Shown one piece after another: positions 23,980-33,019 of a stretch of 37,499 nt of DNA. The stretch's first letter is position 1; every line of letters starts with the position of its first letter. This stretch comes from Bacteroidales bacterium (GTDB taxonomy: Bacteria; Bacteroidota; Bacteroidia; Bacteroidales; Muribaculaceae), in NCBI GenBank assembly GCA_021205635.1, contig JAJPXC010000154.1, positions 1-37,499 on the forward strand, written 5' to 3'. Position numbers and translations under genes: made by a program. The notes below the pieces were generated by a model that worked only from the letters and a program-made list of their open reading frames with translations, ran no database searches and was not told where the DNA came from.

Positions 23980-24792
23980 TTACTTTTCGCCTTTTCCCTT
24001 GTTGGTTTCCGGGGTCTCGGGAACCTCCTCCTGAATACCTGCCAAGGCAGGGTCGATCATGGTGCGGCCGCAGTACTCGCACACGATGATTTTCTTGTGC
24101 ATCTTGATCTCCAACTGTTTCTGAGGCGGGATGCGATTGAAACAGCCACCGCAGGCGTTACGTTGGATGTAAACGATGCCAAGGCCGTTGCGGGCGTTCT
24201 TGCGGATACGCTTGAAGGCTTGAAGAGTGCGGGTGTCGATGTTGGGCTCAATATCCTTGGCCTCTTGACGCAGGCGCTCCTCGTCCTGACGGGTCTCTGA
24301 CACGATTTCGTCCAGTTCTTGCTTCTTCTCGGCCAAAATATGGTTTTGATCCTGAAGCTTGTCGTGGGTAGCCTGAATCTCCATCTCCTTGTTGTCGATG
24401 GCACGGCCGTACTCGTTGATGTGCTTGTCGGCAAGCTCAATCTCAAGACTCTGGAACTCGATTTCCTTGCTCAGGAGGTCAAACTCGCGATTGTTGCGCA
24501 CGTCGTCCAACTGCTGGCGATAGCGGTCGATCAATTGCTGCGCCTTGCCGATTTTGGCGTTTTCGTCGTCGATTTTGTGCTTGAGCTCGTCGATCTCGCG
24601 GTTGTAGTTGTCGATACGCGTATGAAGGCCCTCGATGGAGTCCTCAAGGTCTTTCACTTCCAAGGGGAGCTCGCCGCGGATGGTCTTGATGCGGTCGATC
24701 TCAGTCAGGATGGTCTGTAGCTTGTAGAGGGCCGTCAGACGATCCTCTACCGAGAGGGTTTGCTCAGCTGCTTTATTCTTTTCGGTTGCCAT
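23980..24792 (-). CDS. C4 zinc-ribbon coiled-coil protein (CT398/DUF164 type)
   Basis: A 270-residue protein. Residues about 15-195 form a long, highly charged antiparallel coiled coil (LTALYKLQTILTEIDRIKTI ... ELDEIVSETRQDEERLRQEA). The C-terminal zinc ribbon has Cys214-GG-Cys217 (NACGGCFNRIPPQ) and Cys238-EY-Cys241 (VCEYCGR), both pairs intact. The tail after residue 250 is acidic and Pro-rich. Family knowledge: Chlamydia CT398 and Helicobacter HP0958 link to RpoN or flagella, but the general role, possibly RNA binding, is unsettled. It follows the Nif3-like gene after 5 bp on the same strand; that gene pair is a frequent one in Bacteroidetes. Confidence 0.88.
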   Translation of the reverse strand: MATEKNKAAEQTLSVEDRLTALYKLQTILTEIDRIKTIRGELPLEVKDLEDSIEGLHTRIDNYNREIDELKHKIDDENAKIGKAQQLIDRYRQQLDDVRNNREFDLLSKEIEFQSLEIELADKHINEYGRAIDNKEMEIQATHDKLQDQNHILAEKKQELDEIVSETRQDEERLRQEAKDIEPNIDTRTLQAFKRIRKNARNGLGIVYIQRNACGGCFNRIPPQKQLEIKMHKKIIVCEYCGRTMIDPALAGIQEEVPETPETNKGKGEK

Positions 24793-24797
24793 ATAAA

Positions 24798-25586
24798 CTA
24801 TATGTAAACTATGGGATTTTTTTCGTTCTGAGAATACGTGACTGCAAAGTTAGGAATTTTTTCTCTAATTATTTGATAAAAAATTTCTTTTGTGCACTCT
24901 TCGCTCTCAAAATGGCCGATATCGATGATGAAAATCTGGCCTGAATAGTCGCAGAAATCGTGGTAACGGGTGTCGGAGGTGATATAGGCTTGTGCCCCTG
25001 CCGCTATAGCCTGGGGGATAAACTCCGAGCCTGAGCCTCCGCATAGGGCCACACGGGTGATGGGCTCGCTTTTGGGCATCGTGCAGCGCGCCACGGGGGA
25101 GTGACACACATGCTTTACCCTGTCGACAAGCTCCACTGGCGAGATGGAGTAGGGGAGGTCGCCCACCACGCCCAAGCCGGTGCCAGGCTCCGCCCCGGAC
25201 TTCTGCTCCAGTACCCTCACGTCCTTTAGTCCAAGGAGTCGGGCCAAGGTGTAAGATACACCTCCCGGGGTGTTGTCAACCGAGGTGTGGCAAGCATAGA
25301 TGGCCACGTCGCCACGAATAGCATCGATGGCGGCTTGCTCCACCCTGCCGTTACCGTTTAGCCTCTTCAACCCACGGAAAATCAACGGATGATGGGCCAC
25401 GATAAGGTTGCAACACTTCTCTAGGGCCTCGGCGACAATTTCGGGGGTAACGTCGACACACAGCAGCGCCCCAGTGCACTCCTTCTCGCCCCGACCGATG
25501 ATAAGACCCGTGTTGTCCCAGGATTCTTGCAACCCTGGAGGAGCAAAGCCCTCCAGTGCAGCCACTATATCACTAATCTTTGGCAT
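24798..25586 (-). CDS. Nif3-like dinuclear metal-centre protein (YbgI family)
   Basis: A 262-residue protein matching the short form of the family. Conserved blocks: LQESWDNTGLIIG near the N-terminus, LLCVDVTPEIVAEAL, the metal ligands in LIVAHHPLIFRGLKRL (His68-His69), YACHTSVDNTPGGVSY (His107), LCGGSGSEFI, and a late HFESEE (His227, Glu231 region) closing the di-metal site. Members form toroidal hexamers; they have been annotated as GTP cyclohydrolase I type 2, but the physiological role is unresolved. It lies between aspS (31 bp upstream) and the zinc-ribbon gene (5 bp downstream). Confidence 0.92.
   Translation of the reverse strand: MPKISDIVAALEGFAPPGLQESWDNTGLIIGRGEKECTGALLCVDVTPEIVAEALEKCCNLIVAHHPLIFRGLKRLNGNGRVEQAAIDAIRGDVAIYACHTSVDNTPGGVSYTLARLLGLKDVRVLEQKSGAEPGTGLGVVGDLPYSISPVELVDRVKHVCHSPVARCTMPKSEPITRVALCGGSGSEFIPQAIAAGAQAYITSDTRYHDFCDYSGQIFIIDIGHFESEECTKEIFYQIIREKIPNFAVTYSQNEKNPIVYI
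24845..24852 (-). promoter_or_regulatory. Possible internal promoter (TAACTTTG) for the zinc-ribbon gene
   Basis: TAACTTTG on the minus strand lies within the last codons of the Nif3-like gene (encoding NFA), 52 bp before the zinc-ribbon ATG. It fits TAnnTTTG but could be only coding sequence. Confidence 0.35.
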
Positions 25587-25592
25587 TACTTC

Positions 25593-25624
25593 ATCCTTTA
25601 TCCGTCATCCTTTATCCTTAATCC
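25593..25624. repeat. ATCC-heptamer tandem (period 7, five units)
   Basis: ATCC recurs at 25593, 25600, 25607, 25614 and 25621, each with a variable trinucleotide after it (TTT, GTC, TTT, TTA). It fills the gap between aspS and the Nif3-like gene and overlaps the aspS stop codon. Confidence 0.7.
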
Positions 25625-27384
25625 TTAGCTTGAGGTTTCACCTCAAGCTCAAGCTCATCAAGCTGCTTCTGGTCGAGGGGAGCGGGAGCGTCGAGCATCA
25701 CGTCGCGGCCCGAGTTGTTCTTGGGGAAGGCGATGCAGTCGCGGATGGAATCCAACCCAGCAAAAAGCGATACCCAGCGGTCAAGACCGTAAGCCAAGCC
25801 ACCGTGAGGAGGAGCGCCAAATTTAAACGCGTTCATCAAGAAGCCAAACTGCTCCTGGGCCTTCTCGGGGGTAAAGCCGAGAATCTCAAACATCTTGGCC
25901 TGCAACTCGCTGTCGTGGATACGGATGGAGCCACCGCCCACCTCTACGCCGTTGACTACCATGTCGTAAGCGTCGGCACGCACAGCCGCGGGATCGGTGT
26001 CAAGCAGGGGTATATCCTCGTCCTTAGGGTGGGTGAAGGGATGGTGCATGGCCATCAGGCGCTGCTCCTCGTCGCTCCACTCAAACATCGGGAAGTCAAC
26101 AACCCACAGGCAGGAGAATTTGTTCTTGTCTCTCAGCCCCAAGCGATTGCCCATCTCCAAGCGCAGCTCGCACAGCTGCTTGCGGGTCTTCATGGCGTCG
26201 TCGCCCGAAAGGATGAGAATCAGGTCGCCCGGCTCGGCGTTCATCGCCTTTTTGAGGGCTTGTAGGTCGTCCTGGCTGTAGAATTTGTCTACCGAGGATT
26301 TCACGTTACCGTCGGCCTCCACACGGGCGTAAACCATGCCCTTGGCGCCCACCTGAGGACGCTTTACGTATTCCGTCAATTGGTCAAGCTGCTTGCGTGT
26401 GTAGCTAGCGGCTCCCTTGGCGTTTATGCCACCGATGTAAGCGGCGTTGTCAAACACCGTGAAGCCCTTGCCTTTCATCACGTCCATCAGCTCCACAAAC
26501 TCCATCCCAAAGCGGGTGTCGGGCTTGTCGCTGCCGTAGAGGCGCATAGCCTCCGACCACGGCATGCGGGGGAAAGGCTCGGTCAAGTCAACGTCACGCA
26601 ACTCCTTGAACAGGTGCTTGGCCATTCCTTCAAACAGCGTAATCACGTCCTCCTGCTCCACAAAGCTCATCTCGCAGTCGATCTGGGTGAACTCGGGCTG
26701 GCGGTCGGCTCGCAAATCCTCGTCACGGAAGCATTTCACAATCTGGAAATAGCGGTCCATGCCCGAAACCATAAGCAACTGCTTAAGCGTCTGCGGCGAC
26801 TGGGGCAATGCGTAGAACTGTCCCGGATTCATGCGCGAGGGCACCACGAAGTCGCGGGCCCCCTCAGGAGTGGATCCTACAAGCATCGGAGTCTCAATCT
26901 CCAGGAAACCCTTGGAATCCAAGTAGCGGCGCACCTCCATGGTCATGCGGTGACGAAGCTCAAGGTTCTTGCGCACCGAGGGACGACGCAGGTCAAGGTA
27001 ACGATAGCGCATGCGCAGCTCGTCGCCACCATCAGTGTCATCCTCGATCGTGAACGGGGGAATCTCCGAGGGATTCAACACCTTGAAATCGCGGGCGATG
27101 ATCTCGATGTCGCCAGTGGGAAGATTGGGGTTCTTGCTGGTGCGCTCGGCGACGCTGCCGCTGATCTGCACCACATACTCGCGGCCAAGCTCATGGTTGG
27201 CACGGTCGTTGAGGGCGGCGTCGGTGTCGTCGTTAAACACTATTTGGGTCAAGCCGTAACGGTCGCGGAGGTCGACGAAAGTCATACCTCCCATTTTGCG
27301 CGCGCGTTGCACCCAGCCGGCGAGGGTTACCTCTTGTCCGGCATCGCTCAGGCGGAGTTGTCCGCAGTTGTGTGTACGATACAT
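25618..27384 (-). CDS. aspS: Aspartate--tRNA ligase
   Basis: A 588-residue class II synthetase from the ATG at 27384 ([10 protein letters not shown]); the frame upstream to 27447 is AT-rich non-coding leader. The N-terminal OB anticodon-binding domain reads [20 protein letters not shown] and [11 protein letters not shown]. The class II core includes [16 protein letters not shown], motif 2 [20 protein letters not shown], and motif 3 [15 protein letters not shown] near the C-terminus. The insertion between motifs 2 and 3 (GAD domain) and the overall length identify the bacterial type. It charges tRNA-Asp. Downstream Nif3-like and zinc-ribbon genes are probably co-transcribed. Its promoter is likely at 27435. 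Confidence 0.98.
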   Translation of the reverse strand: MYRTHNCGQLRLSDAGQEVTLAGWVQRARKMGGMTFVDLRDRYGLTQIVFNDDTDAALNDRANHELGREYVVQISGSVAERTSKNPNLPTGDIEIIARDFKVLNPSEIPPFTIEDDTDGGDELRMRYRYLDLRRPSVRKNLELRHRMTMEVRRYLDSKGFLEIETPMLVGSTPEGARDFVVPSRMNPGQFYALPQSPQTLKQLLMVSGMDRYFQIVKCFRDEDLRADRQPEFTQIDCEMSFVEQEDVITLFEGMAKHLFKELRDVDLTEPFPRMPWSEAMRLYGSDKPDTRFGMEFVELMDVMKGKGFTVFDNAAYIGGINAKGAASYTRKQLDQLTEYVKRPQVGAKGMVYARVEADGNVKSSVDKFYSQDDLQALKKAMNAEPGDLILILSGDDAMKTRKQLCELRLEMGNRLGLRDKNKFSCLWVVDFPMFEWSDEEQRLMAMHHPFTHPKDEDIPLLDTDPAAVRADAYDMVVNGVEVGGGSIRIHDSELQAKMFEILGFTPEKAQEQFGFLMNAFKFGAPPHGGLAYGLDRWVSLFAGLDSIRDCIAFPKNNSGRDVMLDAPAPLDQKQLDELELEVKPQAKD

Positions 27385-27434
27385 TATATAATGTTTGCTT
27401 TTTGTGTTCTTATTGGGTGTTTTTAATGGATACG

Positions 27435-27442
27435 CGAAGTTA
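27435..27442 (-). promoter_or_regulatory. -7-like box (TAACTTCG) for aspS
   Basis: TAACTTCG on the minus strand, 50 bp before the aspS ATG. It departs from TAnnTTTG by one base; the same variant appears before guaA (33012-33019). Confidence 0.45.
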
Positions 27443-27488
27443 AGCAATTATCTTAAAACTTAAAAAATTATGTCGTTGTTATAATTTC

Positions 27489-29717
27489 ATGAGAGAAGAG
27501 GAAATGATCGATCGCCGACTCTTGGGGTGGATTCACCGTCAGGGGTGGCACGACTTGCGCTCAATCCAGCGTGAGGCAATTCCAGTGTTGCTCAACCCAC
27601 AGGGCGACGTCGTGATCAAGGCATCCACCGCCGGGGGCAAAACCGAGGCCGCTTTTCTTCCCATTCTCACCCGAATGGCACAGATGGAAGGGCAGCAACC
27701 GCTTGTGATAGCCATCGCGCCGTTGAAAGCCCTTATTAACGACCAGGCACGTCGATTGGAGGACATGGCCGAGCCCCTTGGAATCAAGGTTACAGCTTGG
27801 CACGGCGACGCTGCGCAATCAGGAAAAAACGAATTCCTGCGACATCCATCGGGAGTGTTGCTAATTACCCCTGAGTCGCTCGAAGCTATCCTCTCCCGCC
27901 GCTCCCCATGGGCACGCAAAGCCTTCCGCGACCTACAATATATAGTGGTGGACGAGCTCCATGCCTTCCAAGGAAACGAGCGTGGCACCCAGCTGCAGCA
28001 ACTGATGGCACGACTCGACATGATCGCCGGGCGGCGCCTGCCCCGCGTAGGCCTCTCAGCCACTATCCCAACGCCAGAAGAGAACGCCCTCGTAATCCAA
28101 GGCTCCGAGAAGCATCCCGTACAGATTCTCGTCAAGGAAATCATAGCCGATGCCGACCACCAGCCTGAGCCGTTGATCGCCCAAGACCTCTTCTCACGCC
28201 TACGGGGAACCAACAACCTCGTGTTCACCAACTCCCGCAAGGACGCCGAAGCATTTCGCGTTGCCCTTGGCGAGATATCCCGTCAGCAAGGCGTACCCGA
28301 TGAATTCAGGATTCACCACGGATCCCTTTCCCGTGCCGACCGCTCGGATGTGGAGAAGGAGTTACAAGCGGGAGAACGCCCCGTCACCGCCATCTGCACA
28401 GCATCCATGGAACTAGGCGTCGACATCGGCAAGGTGAAATCCATCGCACAAATCGGCACCGCCCAGGATCCCGCATCGCTGCGCCAGCGCCTGGGACGGT
28501 CGGGTAGGCGAGGGGAACCTTCAATCCTGCGTGTCTACTCGGTAGACGAGGCACGCGACGATTACAAATACCACCTGCGAGCCAACCTCCTGCAAAACAT
28601 CGCCGTCATCGAGCTCCTACGCTCCCAGAGCTACCAAGACATTGCCCAACCGTCAGCCGAGGCCAATCTCAGCGTAATCGTGCAGCAACTCCTGTCACTT
28701 CTTGGCGAGCACGGCAGCTACTACGCCTCAGAAGCATTTATGATCCTCTGCCGGGGAGAAGGTGCCTTCCCATATCTTTCGGAGGAGGATTTCGAGTCGC
28801 TTTTAAAGGAGATGGAGCGAAAAAGGCTGATTTCCCGCACCAACAGCGGCCAAATAGTCGTGGGACGCGAGGGAGAACGCCTGATGGGCTCTCGCGACCT
28901 CTATTCAGCATTCACCACCCCTGCCGATTACACCATAGTTGACCGCACATCCAAGCGTGTAGTAGGGGCAGTTCAGTACAAGCCCTATTACGGCGAGGTG
29001 TTCATCCTTGCCGGCGAGAAATGGATTGTCGATGCTGTGGAAGAACGCTCGTCCACCGCATGGGTATCCCAAACCCATTCAAAGGGCAAGATGATGTTCG
29101 AGGGCACTGGTCCCGAGACCTCACCCTCAGTGGTCCATAAAATGCGCGAAATCCTAGGCTCCGATCAGAAATTTCCCTACCTCGACCCCGCGACAGCCAC
29201 TGCCGAGCAACTGGAATCGGCTCGCCTATGGTACCGGGCACATGCCCTCGACCACCAACCATGGGTGCGTCAAGGCGACACCCTCGCTTGGCTCACCTGG
29301 GCCGGAATGAAAGCCAACCGCGTCATCGCCATGCTTGCCCACCGATTCCTGGGCGTGAATCCCCCCTACGACCACATCGCCGTCGCCGGCCTAACCCCCG
29401 ACCAAGTTTCCCTTCTCCAAAACATGATAACACAAACGTATGCGGAGCCTGGGCGAGCAGGCTCTTGGACGGCCCTTCCCGCGTCAGCCCAACCTGAGAC
29501 AGCCGCTGCCCTCAGCGGCCAACTTAGCTCCCCCGCAACCGAGCTAGCCTCCTCAGTTCCCCGCGTCAAAAAAGATCGAGGCAAATGGGATCAATACCTC
29601 CCCGACGAGCTTCTCAACCGCCAATACGCTGCCCAAAAACTCGACCTGCAGGGCGCCATACAAGCCCTCTCCACCCCGATTTTACTTCCCGATTCGCCGA
29701 AAAAACAAATAAAATGA
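27489..29717 (+). CDS. Lhr-like DEAD/DEAH-box helicase
   Basis: A 742-residue superfamily 2 helicase. Motifs: Q-motif-like LRSIQREAIPVLL, Walker A ASTAGGKT (45-52), Ia APLKALINDQ, motif II VDELHAF, motif III LSATIPTP, motif IV region LVFTNSRKDAEAF, motif V TASMELGVDIG, and motif VI QRLGRSGRRG. After the two RecA-like domains comes a winged-helix and beta-rich region (about 380-560) as in Lhr-core proteins, but the protein is half the size of full Lhr. The family unwinds DNA or DNA/RNA hybrids, often in repair. ATGs at 27489 and 27504 are both possible starts. A family 2 repeat inserts about 13 codons near residue 650, before a C-terminal RGKWDQYLPDELL tail. Confidence 0.88.
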   Translation: MREEEMIDRRLLGWIHRQGWHDLRSIQREAIPVLLNPQGDVVIKASTAGGKTEAAFLPILTRMAQMEGQQPLVIAIAPLKALINDQARRLEDMAEPLGIKVTAWHGDAAQSGKNEFLRHPSGVLLITPESLEAILSRRSPWARKAFRDLQYIVVDELHAFQGNERGTQLQQLMARLDMIAGRRLPRVGLSATIPTPEENALVIQGSEKHPVQILVKEIIADADHQPEPLIAQDLFSRLRGTNNLVFTNSRKDAEAFRVALGEISRQQGVPDEFRIHHGSLSRADRSDVEKELQAGERPVTAICTASMELGVDIGKVKSIAQIGTAQDPASLRQRLGRSGRRGEPSILRVYSVDEARDDYKYHLRANLLQNIAVIELLRSQSYQDIAQPSAEANLSVIVQQLLSLLGEHGSYYASEAFMILCRGEGAFPYLSEEDFESLLKEMERKRLISRTNSGQIVVGREGERLMGSRDLYSAFTTPADYTIVDRTSKRVVGAVQYKPYYGEVFILAGEKWIVDAVEERSSTAWVSQTHSKGKMMFEGTGPETSPSVVHKMREILGSDQKFPYLDPATATAEQLESARLWYRAHALDHQPWVRQGDTLAWLTWAGMKANRVIAMLAHRFLGVNPPYDHIAVAGLTPDQVSLLQNMITQTYAEPGRAGSWTALPASAQPETAAALSGQLSSPATELASSVPRVKKDRGKWDQYLPDELLNRQYAAQKLDLQGAIQALSTPILLPDSPKKQIK
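29436..29474. repeat. GC-rich repeat, family 2, copy 2 (inside Lhr-like helicase gene)
   Basis: ACGTATGC, AGCCT, then TCTTGGACGGCC match the copy at 23872-23908. GAGCCTG and CAGGCTC form a 7-bp hairpin around GGCGAG. It is translated in frame as TYAEPGRAGSWTA. Confidence 0.65.
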
Positions 29718-29738
29718 CCGTGATTCGGGAAAAAGTTG

Positions 29739-29746
29739 TATCTTTG
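29739..29746 (+). promoter_or_regulatory. -7 box (TATCTTTG) for the ferredoxin gene
   Basis: TATCTTTG, 40 bp before the ferredoxin ATG and just after the helicase stop, so the ferredoxin is probably transcribed on its own. Confidence 0.65.
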
Positions 29747-29786
29747 CCACGGTAAAATCGTATAATATCTAAAACCAAACATTACT

Positions 29787-29957
29787 ATGGCTTACGTAAT
29801 CACCGACAAATGCGTGGCTTGCGGCACTTGCGAGCCCGTTTGCCCTGTTGAGGCTATCACCCCCGGCGACATCTACCACATCGATCCCGACACCTGCATC
29901 GAGTGCGGCTCCTGCGCTGAGGTTTGCCCCTCCGAGGCTATCATCCCCGGCGAATAA
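29787..29957 (+). CDS. 2[4Fe-4S] ferredoxin
   Basis: A 56-residue protein beginning MAYVITDKCVACGTCE. Two CxxCxxCxxxCP motifs are complete: CVACGTCEPVCP (residues 9-20) and CIECGSCAEVCP (residues 37-48). Each holds one 4Fe-4S cluster, the eighth cysteine swapping between clusters as in clostridial-type ferredoxins. It would carry low-potential electrons, for example for pyruvate:ferredoxin oxidoreductase, in an anaerobe. It has its own promoter and is followed by a GC-rich hairpin, giving a compact single-gene unit. Confidence 0.96.
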   Translation: MAYVITDKCVACGTCEPVCPVEAITPGDIYHIDPDTCIECGSCAEVCPSEAIIPGE

Positions 29958-29981
29958 TCCCCCCTAGGATTTCCCCGGTTA

Positions 29982-30028
29982 ACGACCACAGGCCCCTCTG
30001 GACATCCGTCCACCGGGGCCTGCGTCGT
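29982..30028. terminator. GC-rich hairpin after the ferredoxin gene
   Basis: CAGGCCCC (29989-29996) pairs with GGGGCCTG (30015-30022), extended outward by ACGAC and GTCGT and inward by TGGAC and GTCCA. No T-run follows, as is often seen in this window. Confidence 0.65.
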
Positions 30029-30046
30029 ATAATGGATGAAGGAGAA

Positions 30047-30057
30047 CATGAAACAGG
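30047..30057. repeat. Direct repeat CATGAAACAGG, left of the methyltransferase gene
   Basis: An exact 11-nt match to 31418-31428 on the other side of the methyltransferase gene. Confidence 0.5.
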
Positions 30058-30083
30058 CAGTTGAGGAGTAAAAGAAAAAGTGT

Positions 30084-30091
30084 TACCTTTG
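30084..30091 (+). promoter_or_regulatory. -7 box (TACCTTTG) for the cytosine methyltransferase
   Basis: TACCTTTG, 17 bp before the ATG at 30109. It excludes the earlier TTG at 30061 as the start. Confidence 0.65.
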
Positions 30092-30108
30092 CAAAAAATA
30101 AGCAATCA

Positions 30109-31362
30109 ATGACCAAGGGACACAATAAAAACCTTAAACTCCTTTCGCTTTTCTCGGGGTGCGGTGGTATGGACATCGGCTTTGAGGGAGGATTCATCAC
30201 ACACCGTAAATCAATTGACCCTAGCCAAGGATGGGTTGACAACTCTGTTGATGATAATTGGGTGAAAGTGAAGGACACCCGCTTCGTCACCGTTTTCGCC
30301 AACGATATCCTGGAAGAAGCGCGCAACGCCTGGCTTTCCTATATGACTCCACGTGGTCACAAAGAGGATGTGTACCATTTTGGGAGCATTGTTGATTACG
30401 TGAAAAAACATAAAGCCGGCCAAGAAATCTTCCCCCAGGCCGTTGATATCGTCACAGGAGGCTTCCCCTGCCAGGATTTTAGCGTTGCAGGCAAACGTCT
30501 TGGCTTTGACTCCCACAAGGACCACACTGGGCACCTGCGCAGCGAAAATCTCCCCACCGAGGAGACCCGCGGCAAGCTTTATTGCTGGATGAAAGAGGTG
30601 ATCGAAATCACCCAACCCAAGATGTTCGTGGCTGAGAATGTAAGGGGATTGGTAAATCTCGGTGACGTGAAAACCATAATCCAAAAAGACTTTGCTTCGG
30701 CAGGACATGGGGGATATATCGTTTTGACGCCCCGAGTATTGCATGCCGCTGATTATGGAGTGCCCGAATCGCGGGAGAGGGTGATTTTCATCGGAATACG
30801 CAAAAACGCCTTGACCCCCGAGGCTTTAGATGCCTTGTCAAGCGGAAACATCCCCGCCGAATATGACCCATATCCTCTCCCCACTCACAATTACCATCAT
30901 AAGCAAGAAGGCTTGCTTCCCACGGTGACTTGCGGCGATATTTTCGCCCAGTTACCCGAGCCGGAAGATTCTGACGACCTCTCCCACCGCTATTACTCGA
31001 AAGCCAAATTCATGGGCGCCCATTGCCAGGGCCAAAAGGAAATATCTCTAAATGCAATCGGCCCGACTATTCGGTCGGAACACCATGGCAATATAGAGTT
31101 TCGCCGTCTTTCCCCTGAACATGGAGGATGTGGCTTGGAGAAACTCCCCGAACGCCGCTTGACCCCTCGCGAATGCGCCTTGATCCAAACCTTTCCCCCT
31201 GATTATGAATTTGTTCGGCGTAATCCAAGCAATCGCCGCAAAAGCATTGTAAGCCCATCGGGAGCCTACAAAGTGATAGGCAACGCCGTCCCACCGGTCT
31301 TGGCCTATAATATCGCATTGCGCCTGCAAGAGCTTTGGCCAAAATTTTTCGGCGATGAGTAA
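30109..31362 (+). CDS. DNA cytosine-5 methyltransferase (orphan, Dcm/M.HpaII-like fold)
   Basis: A 417-residue enzyme. Motif I LFSGCGGMDIGFEGG (14-28) binds S-adenosylmethionine; motif IV GGFPCQDFSVAGKR holds the catalytic Cys121; motif VI ENVRGL (177-182) the catalytic Glu; motif VIII YGVPESRERVIFIG; the target-recognition region lies roughly at 240-345; motifs IX-X appear as RECALIQTFPPDY and KVIGNAVPPVLAYNIALRL. The stretch between motifs I and IV (about 30-110) is long. No restriction endonuclease or Vsr gene is adjacent, so it looks like an orphan methyltransferase; the target sequence cannot be read from the protein. It has its own promoter, and an exact 11-nt direct repeat flanks it. 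Confidence 0.95.
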   Translation: MTKGHNKNLKLLSLFSGCGGMDIGFEGGFITHRKSIDPSQGWVDNSVDDNWVKVKDTRFVTVFANDILEEARNAWLSYMTPRGHKEDVYHFGSIVDYVKKHKAGQEIFPQAVDIVTGGFPCQDFSVAGKRLGFDSHKDHTGHLRSENLPTEETRGKLYCWMKEVIEITQPKMFVAENVRGLVNLGDVKTIIQKDFASAGHGGYIVLTPRVLHAADYGVPESRERVIFIGIRKNALTPEALDALSSGNIPAEYDPYPLPTHNYHHKQEGLLPTVTCGDIFAQLPEPEDSDDLSHRYYSKAKFMGAHCQGQKEISLNAIGPTIRSEHHGNIEFRRLSPEHGGCGLEKLPERRLTPRECALIQTFPPDYEFVRRNPSNRRKSIVSPSGAYKVIGNAVPPVLAYNIALRLQELWPKFFGDE

Positions 31363-31387
31363 ACGTATTATAGCCGTTACCCCCATC

Positions 31388-31404
31388 AGGAGGCGGCGCC
31401 TCCT
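31388..31404. terminator. Short palindrome between convergent methyltransferase and guaA
   Basis: AGGAGGC and GCCTCCT pair around GGC. There is no T-run, so it could be a bidirectional terminator or a stray GC-rich repeat. Confidence 0.45.
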
Positions 31405-31417
31405 TGGTGACCTTCTC

Positions 31418-31428
31418 CATGAAACAGG
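31418..31428. repeat. Direct repeat CATGAAACAGG, right of the methyltransferase gene
   Basis: Exact partner of 30047-30057, in the same orientation, 1371 bp apart. Confidence 0.5.
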
Positions 31429-31458
31429 TTAGTGCAACTGTCTCGTTTTTCTTCCCCA

Positions 31459-32982
31459 TTATTCCCACTCAATGGTGGCTGGGGGCTTGGAGGAGATGTC
31501 GTAGGTGACGCGGTTGACGCCCTTTACCTTATTTATAATATCATTCGAAACCTTGGCAAGGAAGTCGTAGGGCAGCCGTGCCCAGTCGGCAGTCATGGCG
31601 TCCGTGGAGGTGACGGCTCTCAAGGCCACGGCACGCTCATACGTGCGCTCGTCGCCCATAACGCCCACGCTCTGCACGGGCAACAGGATCACGCCGGCTT
31701 GCCACACTTGGTCGTACAATCCCCAGTCGCGCAATCCCTGGATGAAGATGTCGTCGGCCTCTTGGAGCACAGCCACCTTCTCGGGGGTGATGTCGCCGAG
31801 GATGCGCACGGCTAGGCCCGGTCCGGGGAAGGGATGGCGCTTGATCAGATGTTCGGGCATGCCAAGCTGGCGTCCCACAGCTCTTACCTCGTCCTTGAAA
31901 AGCAGGCGCAACGGTTCGCACAATTTCAGATTCATCTTCTCTGGCAGACCACCCACGTTGTGATGGCTCTTGATGACAGTGCCGGTGATCGAAAGCGACT
32001 CGATGCAGTCGGGGTAGATGGTGCCTTGGGCCAGCCATTTCACGTCCTTTACCTTGTGGGCCTCGCGGTCGAACACGTCGATGAAGCCTTTGCCGATGAT
32101 CTTGCGCTTGCGCTCAGGCTCGGTTACACCCTTAAGGTTGGTGAAGAACTCCTCGGAGGCATCCACGCCGATCACGTTAAGGCCCAAGCCCTCGTAGTCG
32201 CGCAACACGTTCTTGAACTCATCCTTGCGCAACATGCCGTGGTCGACGAAAATACAAGTCAAATTCTTGCCGATGGCGCGGTTGAGCAACACGGCCGCAA
32301 CCGACGAATCTACTCCGCCACTGAGGCCGAGGACAACCTTGTCGTCGCCCAATTGCTCGCGCAGGGCTGCCACTGTGGTGTCGATGAACGAAGCCGCGTC
32401 CCAATCCTGCTTGGAACCGCAGATATCTACCACGAAATTCTTCAGCAGCTGCGTGCCGTCCTCGGTGTGGTATACCTCGGGGTGGAATTGCACACCCCAC
32501 AATTTCTCGTCATTGGCCTGATAGGCGGCGATGGCTACCGAGTCGGTCGACGCGATGGGGTGGAAATTCCCTGGAATGGAGGTGATGGTGTCGCCGTGGC
32601 TCATCCACACTTGCGAGCCGGGCGTGATATCCTTGAACAACGGGTTGCTCTCGTCGATTTTGGCCAGATGGGCGCGGCCATACTCGCGCGTGCCGGCCGG
32701 CTCCACTGTGCCGCCGTTGGTGTAGGCCATAAACTGTGCGCCGTAGCAGATGCCGAGGATAGGCAGACGGCCGCGTATCTTGCTCAGGTCGACCTTGAAC
32801 GCTTTTTCGTCGTATACCGAGAAGGGGCTACCCGAGAGGATCACGCCGATCACCGACGGGTCGTCGTGGGGAAACTTATTATAAGGAACGATCTCGCAAT
32901 AAGTGTTGAGTTCGCGCACGCGACGGCCAATCAACTGGGTCGTCTGCGAGCCGAAATCGAGGATGATGATTTTTTCCTGCAT
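31459..32982 (-). CDS. guaA: GMP synthase (glutamine-hydrolysing)
   Basis: A 507-residue two-domain enzyme of normal length. The glutaminase half has the catalytic Cys79 in LGICYGAQ and His167-Pro-Glu169 in GVQFHPEV. The ATP-pyrophosphatase half begins with the PP-loop [14 protein letters not shown] (220-233) and continues with [11 protein letters not shown], and the C-terminal dimerisation part ends [17 protein letters not shown]. It converts XMP to GMP with glutamine and ATP. It is divergent from rpsF and convergent with the methyltransferase, so it is a single-gene unit. Start ATG at 32982 is supported by [13 protein letters not shown] matching the family N-terminus. Confidence 0.98.
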   Translation of the reverse strand: MQEKIIILDFGSQTTQLIGRRVRELNTYCEIVPYNKFPHDDPSVIGVILSGSPFSVYDEKAFKVDLSKIRGRLPILGICYGAQFMAYTNGGTVEPAGTREYGRAHLAKIDESNPLFKDITPGSQVWMSHGDTITSIPGNFHPIASTDSVAIAAYQANDEKLWGVQFHPEVYHTEDGTQLLKNFVVDICGSKQDWDAASFIDTTVAALREQLGDDKVVLGLSGGVDSSVAAVLLNRAIGKNLTCIFVDHGMLRKDEFKNVLRDYEGLGLNVIGVDASEEFFTNLKGVTEPERKRKIIGKGFIDVFDREAHKVKDVKWLAQGTIYPDCIESLSITGTVIKSHHNVGGLPEKMNLKLCEPLRLLFKDEVRAVGRQLGMPEHLIKRHPFPGPGLAVRILGDITPEKVAVLQEADDIFIQGLRDWGLYDQVWQAGVILLPVQSVGVMGDERTYERAVALRAVTSTDAMTADWARLPYDFLAKVSNDIINKVKGVNRVTYDISSKPPATIEWE

Positions 32983-33011
32983 AATGTGTAGGGTGGGGGA
33001 TGAATTTTGCG

Positions 33012-33019
33012 CGAAGTTA
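33012..33019 (-). promoter_or_regulatory. -7-like box (TAACTTCG) for guaA
   Basis: TAACTTCG on the minus strand, 29 bp before the guaA ATG; the same one-base variant of TAnnTTTG as before aspS. Confidence 0.45.

Noticed and set aside
25408-26265. Plus-strand frame opposite Nif3-like/aspS
   Set aside because: It is antisense to two well-supported genes and shows no recognisable motif.
30061-30108. TTG start of the cytosine methyltransferase
   Set aside because: It lies upstream of the TACCTTTG box at 30084, so it would not be transcribed from that promoter.
30109-31362. A restriction-modification system
   Set aside because: No endonuclease, Vsr or specificity gene adjoins the methyltransferase; neighbours are a ferredoxin and guaA.
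32213-32991. Plus-strand frame opposite guaA
   Set aside because: It is a shadow of the guaA coding sequence, with no start-site signal.
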